64,000 bases of DNA from Actinopolymorpha sp. NPDC004070 (GCF_040610475.1 NZ_JBEXMJ010000001.1:496001-560000); one strand, 5' to 3'; shown: positions 34,933-44,287, numbered from the stretch's first letter. Translations and numbers: made by a program. The notes: generated by a model not told the origin, from the sequence alone.

Positions 34933-35505
34933 ATGGGCATCCCGTCGAAGATGCTGGGCGACGGCGAGCAGGTCTACCTCAGCATGCGTACGCACTGGAA
35001 GATCATGATCGGGCCGGTCGTGTTGTTCTTCCTCACCCTCGGCGCGGCCCTGGTGCTGATCTCACTGGTGCCCGGCGGTGCCTACCAGCCGTTCGTCCAG
35101 ATGTTCATCGTCGCCGCGGCCGTGGTGGGCGTACTCGTCTACGCCGTCTGGCCGGCCCTCACCTGGTTGTCCTCCACCTACGCGGTCACCGACCGGCGGC
35201 TGATCACCCGTACCGGCGTCATCACCCGCACCGGCCGCGACATCCCGCTCACCCGCATCAACGACGTGGCCAGCGAACGCGGCCTCACCGACCGGATCCT
35301 CGGCTGCGGCACCCTCGTCGTCTGGTCGGCGGGGGAGCAGGGCCGGGTCACCCTGCCCGACGTGCCGCACGTGGAGACGGTCCAGCGCACGTTGTCCGAA
35401 CTCGTCTTCGCCCGCGAGGACGACGATGACGAGACGCCGACCCGCCGGCAGCGCACGCGCTCGGACGGTCCCCGGACCCGCCGCGACTACGAGCGGCCGT
35501 ACTGA
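34933..35505 (+). CDS. PH-domain (bPH2) membrane protein
   Basis: 190 residues with two membrane helices (IMIGPVVLFFLTLGAALVLI and a segment near 57-80). A bacterial PH-like domain follows: STYAVTDRRLITRTGVITRTGRDI then PLTRINDVASERG and a C-terminal charged, Arg-rich tail. The homologous gene (Rv3278c) neighbours birA in mycobacteria. Function unknown, presumably membrane-associated. ATG 34933 has GAGGAG (34922-34927); a TTG at 34930 is less likely. Confidence 0.87.
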   Translation: MGIPSKMLGDGEQVYLSMRTHWKIMIGPVVLFFLTLGAALVLISLVPGGAYQPFVQMFIVAAAVVGVLVYAVWPALTWLSSTYAVTDRRLITRTGVITRTGRDIPLTRINDVASERGLTDRILGCGTLVVWSAGEQGRVTLPDVPHVETVQRTLSELVFAREDDDDETPTRRQRTRSDGPRTRRDYERPY

Positions 35506-35578
35506 CCGACCACCGCGCGGAGGAGCGGGGGGATTCTTCCGCGGAAGAATTCCGCGCTCGCCCCCTAGGCTTGCCGGC

Positions 35579-36376
35579 ATGTCCTCGACGTCCAAGGGTG
35601 TCCAGGTCCGCCGGGTCGACGACGCGGGCCACGTGGCCGAGCTGTCCCTCGATCGTCCCGAGGCGCTGAACGCGGTGTCCACCGCCCAGGCCGAGGCGAT
35701 CATCCGGGCCGCCACGTCGCTCGCGGCCGACCGGCGGGTCCGCGCGGTCGTACTCTCCAGCGCCTGTGAGAAGGCGTTCTGCGTGGGGGCCGACCTCAAG
35801 GAGCGCAACGACTTCGACGACCAGGACCTGTGGCGGCAGCGGCCGGTGATCCGGCGGCTGTTCGGGAGCATCCTGGACCTGCCGATGCCGGTGATCGCCG
35901 CGGTGCACCGTTACGCCCTCGGCGGCGGGTTCGAGCTGGCCCTGTCCTGCGACCTCATCGTCGCCGACGAGACCGCGGTGTTCGGGTTGCCGGAGGTCTC
36001 GGTCGGCCTGGTCCCCGGCGGCGGGGGCACACAACTGCTGGCCCGCCGGGTCGGCTGGTCGCGGGCGGCCGACCTGATTCTCACCGGCCGCCGGATCGAG
36101 GCCGCCGACGCGGACCGGCTCGGCGTGGTGGACCGGCTGGTGGCCGCGGGACGAGCCCGGCAGACGGCGCTGGACGTCGCCACCCAGATCGCCGCGAACT
36201 CACCAGTCGGCGTACGGCAGGCGAAGCAGGCACTGCGCCTCGGTGCCGACGCCGCACTCGCCGCCGGGCTGGCGATCGAGGACGCCGCCTGGCGGGCCAC
36301 CGCGTTCTCCCCGGACCGGAAGGAGGGCATCGCGGCGTTCAACGAGAAGCGTCCGCCGGTCTGGCCCGGGGAATGA
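35579..36376 (+). CDS. Enoyl-CoA hydratase/isomerase (crotonase family)
   Basis: 265 residues. Crotonase signatures: LSLDRPEALNAVS near 21-33, FCVGADLKER near 65-74 (oxyanion hole), and the ALGGGFELALSCDLIVADETAVFGLPEVSVGLVPGGGGTQLL region, which contains the expected catalytic Glu in GLPEVSVG and GGGGTQ. The C-terminal end reads KEGIAAFNEKRPPVW. Could serve fatty-acid beta-oxidation or methylglutaconyl-CoA hydration. The nearby HMG-CoA lyase favours the latter but does not prove it. The start has no strong ribosome site. Confidence 0.88.
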   Translation: MSSTSKGVQVRRVDDAGHVAELSLDRPEALNAVSTAQAEAIIRAATSLAADRRVRAVVLSSACEKAFCVGADLKERNDFDDQDLWRQRPVIRRLFGSILDLPMPVIAAVHRYALGGGFELALSCDLIVADETAVFGLPEVSVGLVPGGGGTQLLARRVGWSRAADLILTGRRIEAADADRLGVVDRLVAAGRARQTALDVATQIAANSPVGVRQAKQALRLGADAALAAGLAIEDAAWRATAFSPDRKEGIAAFNEKRPPVWPGE

Positions 36377-36404
36377 GAGGGTCACCGGGGGAATGGGGAA
36401 TGGA

Positions 36405-37574
36405 ATGAAGGTCTATCGGGGCTGGGCCACGTGGGCGGAGGCCTCCCGCGTTCTGTCGCGCTACCTGCCGACCGGCACCACACCGCACCTTCGGCGAGCC
36501 GTCCGGTTCGCCGACCACTGGGGCGGTCGTCCCACCCGCTACGAGGTGGCCGACCTGCTGGTCCGGGAGTTCAATGTCACCGAACTCGGCCTGCTCACGG
36601 CCGGTCTTCTGCACCACCTGGTGGAGGACTATCCCTGCACGATGGAGCACGTCGAGGAACGCTTCGGCAGCCGCGTCGCCGGACTGGTGGATTCCCCGAT
36701 GGTGCGGCTGGCCGGGAGGTACGCCCTGGTGCAGCGGCTGCACATCTACCCGACGGTGGAGTCGCAGCGGGAGATCTACCACGAGACCTGTGAGCGGTTC
36801 ATCCCGCTGGCGGTGGCCACCGAGCCGGTCTTCGACGAGTTGTTCTCCTCCTGGCAGCACGCGTACGCCTACCTCCGGCAGCCGGTGAACCACCTCGGCG
36901 CGGCACAGCAGTTGGTCGAGGTCGTGCACCACGACCGGTTCGACCCCTCCGGCCGGCCCGCGGTGGAGCACCCCCGCGCAGTGGCCCGGCTCACCCGCGA
37001 CGGCGGCGGCACCCCCGAACAACAGTTGGCCGCGCTCCTCCACGACTGCGTGGAGGACACCGAGCTCAGCCTGGCCCAGCTGGTCGACCTGGGTGTCCCG
37101 GCCGACGTGGTGGACATGGTGGACGCGCTCACCCGTCGGTCGGGGGAGTCGTACGAGGACCACCTCGACCGGCTGGTGGAGACACCGCCCGCCATTCTGG
37201 TCAAGCGCGCCGACATCCGGCACAACCTCAGCCCCGCGCGGCTGGCCCGCCTCGACGACGCGGCCCAGGAGGCGCTGCGCCGGCGCTATGCGTACGCGCT
37301 CGTCCTGCTGGACCGCGCGAGCGGACCCGGCCCCACATGGGAGCCCGGCCCGGAACACAGACCGGACGACAGCCCCGCGAACAGCGCGGACAACAGCCCC
37401 GCGAACGTGGGGGACGGCCCGGGCGCGGGTGAGGACGCCGGCCTACGGGCGGGGCCCCCGGGCGTTCCCCGGCAGACCCGCGGCGAGGCGAACCCGGGCC
37501 ACGCAGACGCCGGCGGCGGCGCCGACTCCGACGAGGGGGCCTGGGTCGTGCCCTGGTCCGCCCCGGAGGCCTGA
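36405..37574 (+). CDS. HD-domain protein related to (p)ppGpp hydrolases (RSH-type HD)
   Basis: 389 residues. Two HD-like halves are visible. The first has LLTAGLLHHLVEDYPC (about 67-82). The second has LAALLHDCVEDTELSLAQL (about 210-228), VVDMVDALTRR and KRADIRHNLSP (about 266-276). The second matches the HDxVEDT and ADxxHN elements of RelA/SpoT and MESH1 hydrolase domains; the first has lost the HD pair. No synthetase or TGS domain is present. The last ~85 residues are Pro/Ala/Gly/Asp-rich and probably disordered, with DDSPANSADNSPAN repeats. ATG 36405 is preferred among three close in-frame ATGs. The nucleotide substrate is inferred by family only. Confidence 0.75.
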   Translation: MKVYRGWATWAEASRVLSRYLPTGTTPHLRRAVRFADHWGGRPTRYEVADLLVREFNVTELGLLTAGLLHHLVEDYPCTMEHVEERFGSRVAGLVDSPMVRLAGRYALVQRLHIYPTVESQREIYHETCERFIPLAVATEPVFDELFSSWQHAYAYLRQPVNHLGAAQQLVEVVHHDRFDPSGRPAVEHPRAVARLTRDGGGTPEQQLAALLHDCVEDTELSLAQLVDLGVPADVVDMVDALTRRSGESYEDHLDRLVETPPAILVKRADIRHNLSPARLARLDDAAQEALRRRYAYALVLLDRASGPGPTWEPGPEHRPDDSPANSADNSPANVGDGPGAGEDAGLRAGPPGVPRQTRGEANPGHADAGGGADSDEGAWVVPWSAPEA

Positions 37575-37670
37575 ATCAGCACGGCGCAAGGCGTCGCGGC
37601 GTGAGGCGTCGCGGCCGCCCAGGTCAGGCCCTGGCTCCCGTGCGCCACACTGGTGGGGGAGGTGGCCACG

Positions 37671-38606
37671 ATGCAGGTGCCCAGCCGGGTCTGGTTGCGC
37701 GAGGTCGGTCCGCGCGACGGGCTGCAGAACGAACCGCCCGTACCCACCGCGGGAAAGATCGAGCTCCTGGACGCGCTGTCGAAGACCGGCCTGAGCCGGA
37801 TCGAGGCGGTCAGCTTCGTTCACCCGAAGGCGATTCCGCAGATGGGTGACGCGGCGGAGGTGTGGGCGGCCGCGGCGAAGAACCCGCACCTCACCTACTC
37901 GGCGCTGGTGCCCAACCTGGTCGGTGCGCGGCGGGCGGTCGAGGCCGGCTTCACCGAGCTGGAGGTGGTGGTCTCCGCCTCCGACACGCACAACCGCGCC
38001 AACCTCAACCGCACCACCGCGGAGTCCCTCGCCGAGCTCGAACCGCTGGTCGAGTACGCCCACGGCCGGGGGGCCCGTTGCCAGGTCATCGTCGCGACAT
38101 CGTGGGGCTGTCCGTACGAAGGGGACATCCCGGTCGAGCAGACCGTCGGCGTGGCCCGGGCGGCGCTCGCCGCGGGAGCGGACTCCCTGGCGTACGGCGA
38201 CACCACCGGCATGGCCACGCCCACCCGGGTGGAGGATCTCGTGGGCCGCACCCGGGAGGCGTTCCCGGACACGTCGCTCGCCCTGCACTTCCACAACACC
38301 AGGGGCACCGGGCTGGCCAACCTGCTGGCCGCGCTGCGGCTCGGTGTGACCGACTTCGACGCCAGCGTCGGCGGGCTTGGCGGCTGCCCGTACGCACCCG
38401 GGGCGAGCGGCAACATCGCCACCGAGGAGGTCGTGCACATGCTCGAGGACATGGGTGTGGAGACCGGCGTCGACCTCGACCTGCTGCTCGACGTGGCGGC
38501 GACCGCGGAGCGGCTGGTCGGACACACGGTGCCCTCGCAGGTGCTGCGGGCCGGGCCACGCAGCCGTACCGTCCCCTCCCCGGCGAACCTCCGGCCCGGG
38601 CAGTAG
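37671..38606 (+). CDS. mvaB: Hydroxymethylglutaryl-CoA lyase
   Basis: Cleaves HMG-CoA to acetoacetate and acetyl-CoA, the last step of leucine catabolism. 311 residues. TIM-barrel start LREVGPRDGLQNE (about 9-21), EAVSFVHPKAIPQM (about 46-59), GDTTGMATP, HFHNTRGTGLANLLAA (metal His pair) and GGLGGCPYAPGASGNIATEE with the catalytic Cys. ATG 37671 is chosen because GGGGGAGG sits 9 bases upstream; a GTG at 37653 is possible. It could complete a leucine pathway with the LiuR-linked genes at 10-13 kb and the hydratase at 35.6 kb. Confidence 0.92.
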   Translation: MQVPSRVWLREVGPRDGLQNEPPVPTAGKIELLDALSKTGLSRIEAVSFVHPKAIPQMGDAAEVWAAAAKNPHLTYSALVPNLVGARRAVEAGFTELEVVVSASDTHNRANLNRTTAESLAELEPLVEYAHGRGARCQVIVATSWGCPYEGDIPVEQTVGVARAALAAGADSLAYGDTTGMATPTRVEDLVGRTREAFPDTSLALHFHNTRGTGLANLLAALRLGVTDFDASVGGLGGCPYAPGASGNIATEEVVHMLEDMGVETGVDLDLLLDVAATAERLVGHTVPSQVLRAGPRSRTVPSPANLRPGQ

Positions 38607-38652
38607 AGCGAGTCGGGCGGGAGTACGCCGGGAGCAGTGCGGACCGGTGCTC

Positions 38653-39270
38653 TCAGTACCCCTGGTAGTGCGAATCCTCGGTGCTGGTCGGTGTCGGCGT
38701 CTGCGAGGGCACCGTGCCGAGGGTGGTGACCACCCACCAGGTGTACTTGCGGCCGTCGAAGTCGACCTTCGACCCGTTGCCGCCGACCGACCCGTCCACC
38801 CGGTCCCCGCCATAGCGGTACAGCGGCCTGCCGTCCAGCGTGAGCTGGAGGGTCCGGTCGGGGCGGCGGACCACGCCGAAGGTGCCGTTCACCCCGGCCA
38901 CCTTCTCCGGGATGGTCATCCCGGCGGGGACGAGCACCGGCGGCCAGGCACGCGCGCAGGCACCGACGCACCTGATCCTGGTGGCGGTGTCCAGGGAGTT
39001 GCGGTAGAGCGGGTGGCGACCGGGTCCGACCACCACATCGCTCATCCCGGAGGCGCCGACTCCGTCGGCCTCCATCGTGCCGATCATGGGCGACGGCGTC
39101 GCGGTCGGCGAGGGGGACCTGTCCGACGACGGCGACGGTCCCGAGCACCCGCCGGCCAGTGCCGAGGCGGTCACGGTCACGATCGCTGCCGCCGTCGTCG
39201 CGGCGGCCCTGCTCCAGGCCGGCGCGGACCCGGAGCGGCCACGCGCGGTGAGAGGCGTCGACCTCATCAC
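38653..39270 (-). CDS. Lipoprotein of the secreted-repeat (COG4315, PF03640) family
   Basis: 205 residues. A lipoprotein signal peptide ends in the lipobox LAGGC (Cys near 42) after a hydrophobic Ala/Thr/Val stretch. A Ser/Pro/Thr linker follows, then two related modules. GRHPLYRNSLDTATRIRCVGACARAWPPVL (about 83-112) and RTLQLTLDGRPLYRYGGDRVDG (about 142-163) show the LY...GDxxG pattern of PF03640 repeats. Exported and anchored on the outer face of the membrane. Function unknown. It converges with mvaB, 46 bases apart. Confidence 0.85.
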   Translation of the reverse strand: MMRSTPLTARGRSGSAPAWSRAAATTAAAIVTVTASALAGGCSGPSPSSDRSPSPTATPSPMIGTMEADGVGASGMSDVVVGPGRHPLYRNSLDTATRIRCVGACARAWPPVLVPAGMTIPEKVAGVNGTFGVVRRPDRTLQLTLDGRPLYRYGGDRVDGSVGGNGSKVDFDGRKYTWWVVTTLGTVPSQTPTPTSTEDSHYQGY

Positions 39271-39674
39271 GCAGACCCCCTGCCACCCGGGCGCTCCGTA
39301 GGCGGGGCCCGCCAGGTCGCGCCGGTGACGACCTACCCAGGCGTCCCGGCGTGCTAACCAGGGCCCACGGCAGGTCTGGAGGGACCGTCCCGAACGGCCG
39401 GAGCCTCGGCAGGATTCCTCCGCGGACGGTCACTGCGACTCCTCCGATTCCGGTGCCCAGCCGATCTTCGCGCAGGACGGTGGGGCACACCGGACATCCC
39501 TCCCGGCTCGTAACTTCCCACCTGAAATGCCACCGAACGCCCGGTAAGAACGCCGCCGAGGCCGCCCCCGGAGCATGCCCCGGAGCATCGCCTGCAGCAC
39601 CCAGCCCCGGCCGGGCGAGATCCCCGGGCGGGTGAGCGGCGGCCCGCCATGGTCGCGGTCGTACGATCGGCCCC
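39271..39674. other. Intergenic region between divergent lipoprotein and response-regulator genes
   Basis: About 400 bases that must carry two divergent promoters. Short open frames here have atypical composition and no recognisable protein. I see no clear operator, repeat or terminator. Confidence 0.4.
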
Positions 39675-40496
39675 ATGACACCAAGCGCGTCTGTGGTGGG
39701 GGAGCAGAGTGGGCGGCGCACGCTCGAGCGACCGCCGGGTGAGCCCGGCGCCGAGGGCGAGCGCATCGGCGTGAGCGGCGCCCAGGTGAACGACAATCCT
39801 GGCCGGCACGGACACCAGATCCTGCTGGCCGAGGACGATCCGGCGATCTCCGACCCGCTGGCCCGGGCACTGCGCCGGGAAGGCTACGACGTGAAGGTCA
39901 CCGCGGCGGGCGAGCCGGCGCTGGCCATCCTGTCCGGCGGCCCGTTCGACCTGGTGGTCCTCGACCTCGGCCTGCCCGACGTCGACGGCCTGGAGGTCTG
40001 CCGGCGGCTGCGGGTCGACGGCAACCGCGTCCCCGTTCTCGTGCTCACCGCACGTGCCGACGAGGTGGACACGGTGGTCGGCCTGGACGCCGGCGCCGAC
40101 GACTACGTGACCAAGCCGTTCCGGCTGGCCGAGCTGCTGGCCCGGGTGCGCGCGCTGCTGCGGCGGGGCAAGCCGGAGGGCTGGTCGGACGGGCCCACGG
40201 AGGAGGGCGTCGGCGTACGCATCGACGCCGAGTCCCGGCGGGCCTGGCTCGCGGGTGAGGAACTCCACCTGACCGCGAAGGAGTTCGACCTGCTGCGCGT
40301 CCTGGTCCGGGAGACCGGCCGGGTGGTGACCCGTGACCAGCTGATGCGCGAGGTCTGGGAGACCACCTGGTGGTCGTCGACCAAGACGCTGGACATGCAC
40401 ATCTCCTGGCTGCGCAGGAAGCTGGGCGACGACGCCTCGGACCCGAAGTTCATCACCACCGTGCGCGGAGTCGGCTTCCGCTTCGAGCGCGGCTGA
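39675..40496 (+). CDS. OmpR/PhoB-family response regulator
   Basis: 273 residues as drawn. The receiver domain runs HQILLAEDDPAISDPLARAL (about 54-73), the phosphoacceptor Asp sits in LVVLDLGLPDVDG, and LTARADEVDTVVGLDAGADDYVTKPF completes the active site. A winged-helix DNA-binding domain follows (LTAKEFDLLRVLVRETGRVV, then TLDMHISWLRRKLGDD). The first ~50 residues are unstructured-looking and not part of the family. A GTG at 39771 would remove 32 of them. No start has a convincing ribosome site. The histidine kinase gene follows 30 bases downstream. Confidence 0.88.
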   Translation: MTPSASVVGEQSGRRTLERPPGEPGAEGERIGVSGAQVNDNPGRHGHQILLAEDDPAISDPLARALRREGYDVKVTAAGEPALAILSGGPFDLVVLDLGLPDVDGLEVCRRLRVDGNRVPVLVLTARADEVDTVVGLDAGADDYVTKPFRLAELLARVRALLRRGKPEGWSDGPTEEGVGVRIDAESRRAWLAGEELHLTAKEFDLLRVLVRETGRVVTRDQLMREVWETTWWSSTKTLDMHISWLRRKLGDDASDPKFITTVRGVGFRFERG

Positions 40497-40526
40497 GCGG
40501 CCGAGCGGCCGGGTAGGCAGGGTCGG

Positions 40527-41666
40527 ATGCGTCGCCGGTTGGTCGTCACCACGGTGGTCATCGCTGTGGTGACGGCGACGTTGTTCGCGTTGCCGATCGC
40601 CGCGTTCAGGGGGCACTACTTCGGCGCCGGCTGGACCGAACGCCTCACCCTGGTCGCCTTCGGGGCGATCGCGGTGCTGGTCGCGATCGCCATCGGGGTC
40701 TGGCAGGCACGGGGGATCTCCCGGTCGCTGGAGGAGCTCGCGGACGCCGCCGAACGCCTGGGCTCGGGCGACCCGCGTCCGCACCGCCGCCGGTACGGCC
40801 TGCCCGAGCTCGACCGGGTTGCGGGCGCGCTGGAGAAGAGCGCCATCCGGATCACCGACCTGCTGGCCGCCGAACGCCAGCTGTCCCAGGACGCCTCCCA
40901 CCAGCTGCGCTCGCCGCTGACCGCGCTGTCGATGCGGCTGGAGGAGATCCTCGCCACCAAGGACCCCGAGGTGGTACGCGAGGAGGCCGGCATCGCGCTC
41001 GGCCAGGTCGAACGCCTGTCGCACGTGGTGGACCGGCTGCTGTCGCAGAGCCGGGACACCCACGTCGCACAGCGGACCCTGGTCGACGTGGACCATGTCG
41101 TACGCCAGCAGGTGGCGGAGTGGCGGCCGGCATTCGACCGGGTGGGCCGGCGGATCGACGTGACCGGTGTGCCCGGCCTGTCGGTGAACGCGACCCCCGG
41201 GACGCTGGGGCACGTGCTGGCGACGTTGCTGGAGAACGCCCTGCACCACGGCGGCGGCACGGTGGTGGTCCGCCGTCGCACCACCGGTCCGCCGCCCAGC
41301 GGCTCGGTGGTGGTGGAGGTGTCCGACGCCGGTCCGGGCGTACCCGCGCAGCTCGGACAGCGGGTCTTCGAGCGGGCGGTCAGCGGCCGCAGCGGCACCG
41401 GGCTGGGTCTCGCCCTGGCCCGCGACCTGGCCGAGGCCGGCGGCGGCCGGCTGGAGATGATCTCCCGCAGCCCCGCGGTGTTCGCGGTCTTCCTGCCGCG
41501 CGGTGGCGTCGGCCAGAGCGGCAGGGAAGCCGGCAGGGAAGCCGGCAGGCAGACGGGTGACCAGACCGTGAACCAGGCCGACGCTCAGACCGGCGAGGAC
41601 AGCCGCGGGTCCGGCTCGCCGTCGGCGTTCACCGTGACCGGCGCGCGGAAGACGAAGCGACGGTAG
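40527..41666 (+). CDS. Sensor histidine kinase
   Basis: 379 residues. Two membrane helices (about 5-24 and 38-58) with only a ~14-residue external loop are followed by HAMP (LEELADAAERLGSGD). The dimerisation/phosphoacceptor box reads SQDASHQLRSPLTALSMRLEE (His about residue 121), and an ATPase domain has N box LLENALHHGGG, G1 DAGPGVP and G2 GTGLGLALARDLA. The tiny periplasmic part suggests sensing within the membrane. The last 50 residues carry GREAG repeats and a basic end. Its 3' end overlaps the convergent GtrA-family gene by 82 bases. Stimulus unknown. Confidence 0.9.
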   Translation: MRRRLVVTTVVIAVVTATLFALPIAAFRGHYFGAGWTERLTLVAFGAIAVLVAIAIGVWQARGISRSLEELADAAERLGSGDPRPHRRRYGLPELDRVAGALEKSAIRITDLLAAERQLSQDASHQLRSPLTALSMRLEEILATKDPEVVREEAGIALGQVERLSHVVDRLLSQSRDTHVAQRTLVDVDHVVRQQVAEWRPAFDRVGRRIDVTGVPGLSVNATPGTLGHVLATLLENALHHGGGTVVVRRRTTGPPPSGSVVVEVSDAGPGVPAQLGQRVFERAVSGRSGTGLGLALARDLAEAGGGRLEMISRSPAVFAVFLPRGGVGQSGREAGREAGRQTGDQTVNQADAQTGEDSRGSGSPSAFTVTGARKTKRR

Positions 41667-42085
41667 GACCAGAACCTCATCAGCGTGCCCAGGCCGATCC
41701 CCACCAGGTTGGCGACCAGGTTGGACAGCGGGTCGTGCAGGCCGAGCACGTAGTTGGCGACTCCGAGGATCGCCAGGTTGACCACGAGCGCGGCGAAGTT
41801 CAGCAGGAAGAACAGCGCGTACTCATGGTGCAGGGCCCGGCGCGGACGGTCCTTCCAGGTCCAGTGCCGGTTGCCGAAGTACGCCACCAACGTGGCGAGG
41901 ACCACCGAAATCGTCCGCGCGGTCAGCGGCTTGTGCTCCAGCGGGCCGTGGTGGTCCAGGCCGTAGCGCAGCAGGTTGAACCCGCCCAGGTCGACGACGA
42001 ACGCGACCGCGCCGACCGTGCCGAACTTCGCCAGCTCCTCGGCGAGCCGGCGAACCCGGGACTGGAGCGCGTCGAGCGGTTTCAC
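41585..42085 (-). CDS. GtrA-family membrane protein
   Basis: 166 residues from GTG 42085. Four hydrophobic helices: ELAKFGTVGAVAFVVDLGGFNLL, ISVVLATLVAYFGNRHWTW, YALFFLLNFAALVVNLAILGVA and NLVANLVGIGLGTLMRFWSYRRFVF. The NRHWTW and FWSYRRFVF motifs are typical of GtrA/DPMS-like proteins, which are thought to help translocate polyprenyl-phosphate sugars. In M. tuberculosis the homologue Rv3277 is likewise adjacent to purK. It is divergent from purK (75 bases between starts), and the 3' end lies within the histidine kinase gene on the other strand. No good ribosome site precedes the GTG. Confidence 0.85.
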   Translation of the reverse strand: MKPLDALQSRVRRLAEELAKFGTVGAVAFVVDLGGFNLLRYGLDHHGPLEHKPLTARTISVVLATLVAYFGNRHWTWKDRPRRALHHEYALFFLLNFAALVVNLAILGVANYVLGLHDPLSNLVANLVGIGLGTLMRFWSYRRFVFRAPVTVNADGEPDPRLSSPV

Positions 42086-42160
42086 CCGGGGGAGGTTACC
42101 GGCAACCCCACCGCCCGCCCGGTCCGGGCACGCCCGGCGCCGCCCGGTAGCCTCGCGGAC

Positions 42161-43318
42161 GTGTCCAACCTCGTGGGTGTCCCGACCGTAGGGATGATCG
42201 GCGGCGGCCAGCTGGCCCGGATGACGCACCAGGCCGGGATCGCGCTGGGGGTGACGTTCCGGGTGCTCGCCGAGGGCCCGGAGGTGTCCGCCGCCCAGGT
42301 TGCCCGGCACGTCACGGTCGGCGACTATCGCGACCTGCGTACCCTTCGCGACTTCGTGGCCGGCTGTGACGCGGTGACCTTCGACCACGAGCACGTACCC
42401 ACCGATCACCTGCACCAGCTGGTGGACGCCGGCGTGGCCGTACGCCCCGGACCGCACGCGCTGTTGTACGCGCAGGACAAGGGCGCGATGCGCGAACGCC
42501 TGACCGCGCTCGGCGTGCCCTGCCCCCGCCACGCCACCCCCAAGGGCCTGGCCGACCTGGAGTACGTCGCGGCCGAGCTCGGCGGCTGGCCGCTGGTGCT
42601 GAAGACGACCAGGGGCGGGTACGACGGCAAGGGTGTGTGGGTGGTCGAGGACGCGCGCGCCGCCGAGGAGACGGGTGTCTTCGACGCCGGCATCCCCGTC
42701 CTCGCCGAGGAACGCGTCGACTACGCCAGGGAGCTGTCCGCGCTCGTCGCACGGTCCCCGTCCGGGCAGGCGATCGCCTACCCCGTGGTCGAGTCGGTGC
42801 AGCGCGCCGGCATCTGCCACGAGGTGATCGCGCCCGCGCCGGGCCTGCCGGAGGAGCTCGCCGTGCACGCCCAGGGGATCGCGCTGCGGATCGCCGGCGA
42901 ACTCGACGTGGTGGGTCTGCTCGCCGTGGAGCTGTTCGAGACCCGCGACGGCCGCATCCTCGTCAACGAGCTGGCCATGCGCCCGCACAACACCGGCCAC
43001 TGGAGCATCGACGGCGCGGTCACCAGCCAGTTCGAGAACCACCTGCGTGCCGTCCTCGACCTGCCGCTGGGTTCACCGCAGGCCCGGGCCCCCTGGACGG
43101 TGATGGTCAACATCCTGGGCGGGGACTACCCCGACATGCACCGCGGCCTGCTGCACTGCCAGGCCCGCGACCCCGCGCTCCGGGTACATCTGTACGGCAA
43201 GGAGGTGCGCCCGGGCCGCAAGATCGGCCACGTGACCACCTTCGGCGACGATCTGGACGACGTACGCGCCCGTGCCCGGCACGCGGCCGCCTATCTCACG
43301 GGAGAGATCGATGAGTAA
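42161..43318 (+). CDS. purK: 5-(carboxyamino)imidazole ribonucleotide synthase
   Basis: ATP-dependent carboxylation of AIR to N5-CAIR in purine biosynthesis. 385 residues. ATP-grasp features: [21 protein letters not shown] at the N-terminus, [25 protein letters not shown] near 145-157 (ATP loop), and [30 protein letters not shown] near 270-299. The GTG start at 42161 begins the conserved N-terminal strand after a one-residue lead. Overlaps purE by 8 bases, so the two are translationally coupled. Confidence 0.94.
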   Translation: MSNLVGVPTVGMIGGGQLARMTHQAGIALGVTFRVLAEGPEVSAAQVARHVTVGDYRDLRTLRDFVAGCDAVTFDHEHVPTDHLHQLVDAGVAVRPGPHALLYAQDKGAMRERLTALGVPCPRHATPKGLADLEYVAAELGGWPLVLKTTRGGYDGKGVWVVEDARAAEETGVFDAGIPVLAEERVDYARELSALVARSPSGQAIAYPVVESVQRAGICHEVIAPAPGLPEELAVHAQGIALRIAGELDVVGLLAVELFETRDGRILVNELAMRPHNTGHWSIDGAVTSQFENHLRAVLDLPLGSPQARAPWTVMVNILGGDYPDMHRGLLHCQARDPALRVHLYGKEVRPGRKIGHVTTFGDDLDDVRARARHAAAYLTGEIDE

Positions 43319-43877
43319 GGGAACGCCCGCGGAGGCCCCGCCCGCCGCGCCGGGCCCGGCGCAGGACGGGCCCGCGGTCGGAGTCGTGATGGGCTCGGAC
43401 TCCGACTGGCCCACGATGGAGGCGGCCACCAAGGCGCTGGAGGAGTTCGGCGTCAGCTACGAGGTGGACGTCGTCTCCGCGCACCGGATGGCGCGGGAGA
43501 TGATCGACTACGGCGAGCGGGCAGCCGACCGCGGCCTGCGGGTGCTGATCGCCGGCGCCGGCGGTGCCGCGCACCTGCCGGGGATGCTGGCCAGCGTGAC
43601 GCCGCTGCCGGTGATCGGCGTCCCGGTCGCGTTGAAGCACCTGGACGGGCTGGATTCCCTGCTGTCGATCGTGCAGATGCCCGGCGGGGTGCCGGTGGCG
43701 ACCGTCGCGGTGGGCAACGCCCGCAACGCCGGACTGCTCGCCGTCCGGATCCTGGCCGCCACTGACCCGGACCTGCTCGAGCAGATGAAGACGTTCCAGA
43801 CCGATCTCGCCGACCAGGCGCGGGCCAAGGGTGCGGCACTGAAGTCCCGGCGCGGCCGGACCATCGGCTTCCGCTGA
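43311..43877 (+). CDS. purE: N5-carboxyaminoimidazole ribonucleotide mutase
   Basis: Converts N5-CAIR to CAIR. 188 residues. Class I PurE signatures: [12 protein letters not shown] near 25-36, [11 protein letters not shown] near 54-64, [26 protein letters not shown] near 79-104. The ~20-residue N-terminal extension is Ala/Pro-rich. ATG 43311 lies inside the end of purK. PurK product is its substrate, consistent with the overlap. Confidence 0.95.
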   Translation: MSKGTPAEAPPAAPGPAQDGPAVGVVMGSDSDWPTMEAATKALEEFGVSYEVDVVSAHRMAREMIDYGERAADRGLRVLIAGAGGAAHLPGMLASVTPLPVIGVPVALKHLDGLDSLLSIVQMPGGVPVATVAVGNARNAGLLAVRILAATDPDLLEQMKTFQTDLADQARAKGAALKSRRGRTIGFR

Positions 43878-43936
43878 CCGCCCGGGAGTGCCCACCCGGC
43901 ACCGCTTCGGCCCCGCCCCGACACCGCGGAGGACCC

Positions 43937-44287
43937 ATGTCGCTGAGCTCGCCGACCCCCGTGACGCTCGGCGAGGGCGTCCGTACCGACGGACCGTCCG
44001 AGGGGCTGCGGGTCCGCGGCCACACGCTGCACCACGAGGGCACCGGAGTGACCGAGGCCTGGGTGGAGGTCACCAACGGCGGCGACCGCGACGTCGTGGT
44101 CGACCGGCTGGACTCGCTGACGCTCGACCTGCCCGGCCCCCCCGATGGCCCGGACGCCCTCGATGGGGGTGACCGGCGTACGGGCGCTGACCTGCAGGCG
44201 TCCGGGTGGACCGTGTCGCTGCCCGAGGAGGGGTCGGCCGTGGTCGTCCTTCGCAGGGTCCGAAGCGAAGGGGGCGACGGCCGATGA
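43937..44287 (+). CDS. Small hypothetical protein coupled to the enolase-superfamily gene
   Basis: 116 residues. No catalytic motif is recognisable. The central VEVTNGGDRDVVVDRLDSLTLDLP (about 43-66) resembles beta-strands in the N-terminal beta-sandwich of GH36 alpha-galactosidases. It could be a solo beta-sandwich domain or the remnant of such a protein, which is conjecture. The stop overlaps the next gene's ATG in an ATGA quartet (44284-44287), indicating translational coupling and a shared pathway. Confidence 0.6.
   Translation: MSLSSPTPVTLGEGVRTDGPSEGLRVRGHTLHHEGTGVTEAWVEVTNGGDRDVVVDRLDSLTLDLPGPPDGPDALDGGDRRTGADLQASGWTVSLPEEGSAVVVLRRVRSEGGDGR

Noticed and set aside
43937..44287. Truncated GH36 alpha-galactosidase
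   Set aside because: The similarity is confined to one beta-strand-like stretch and the gene has intact start, stop and coupling to the next gene, so calling it a pseudogene is not justified.
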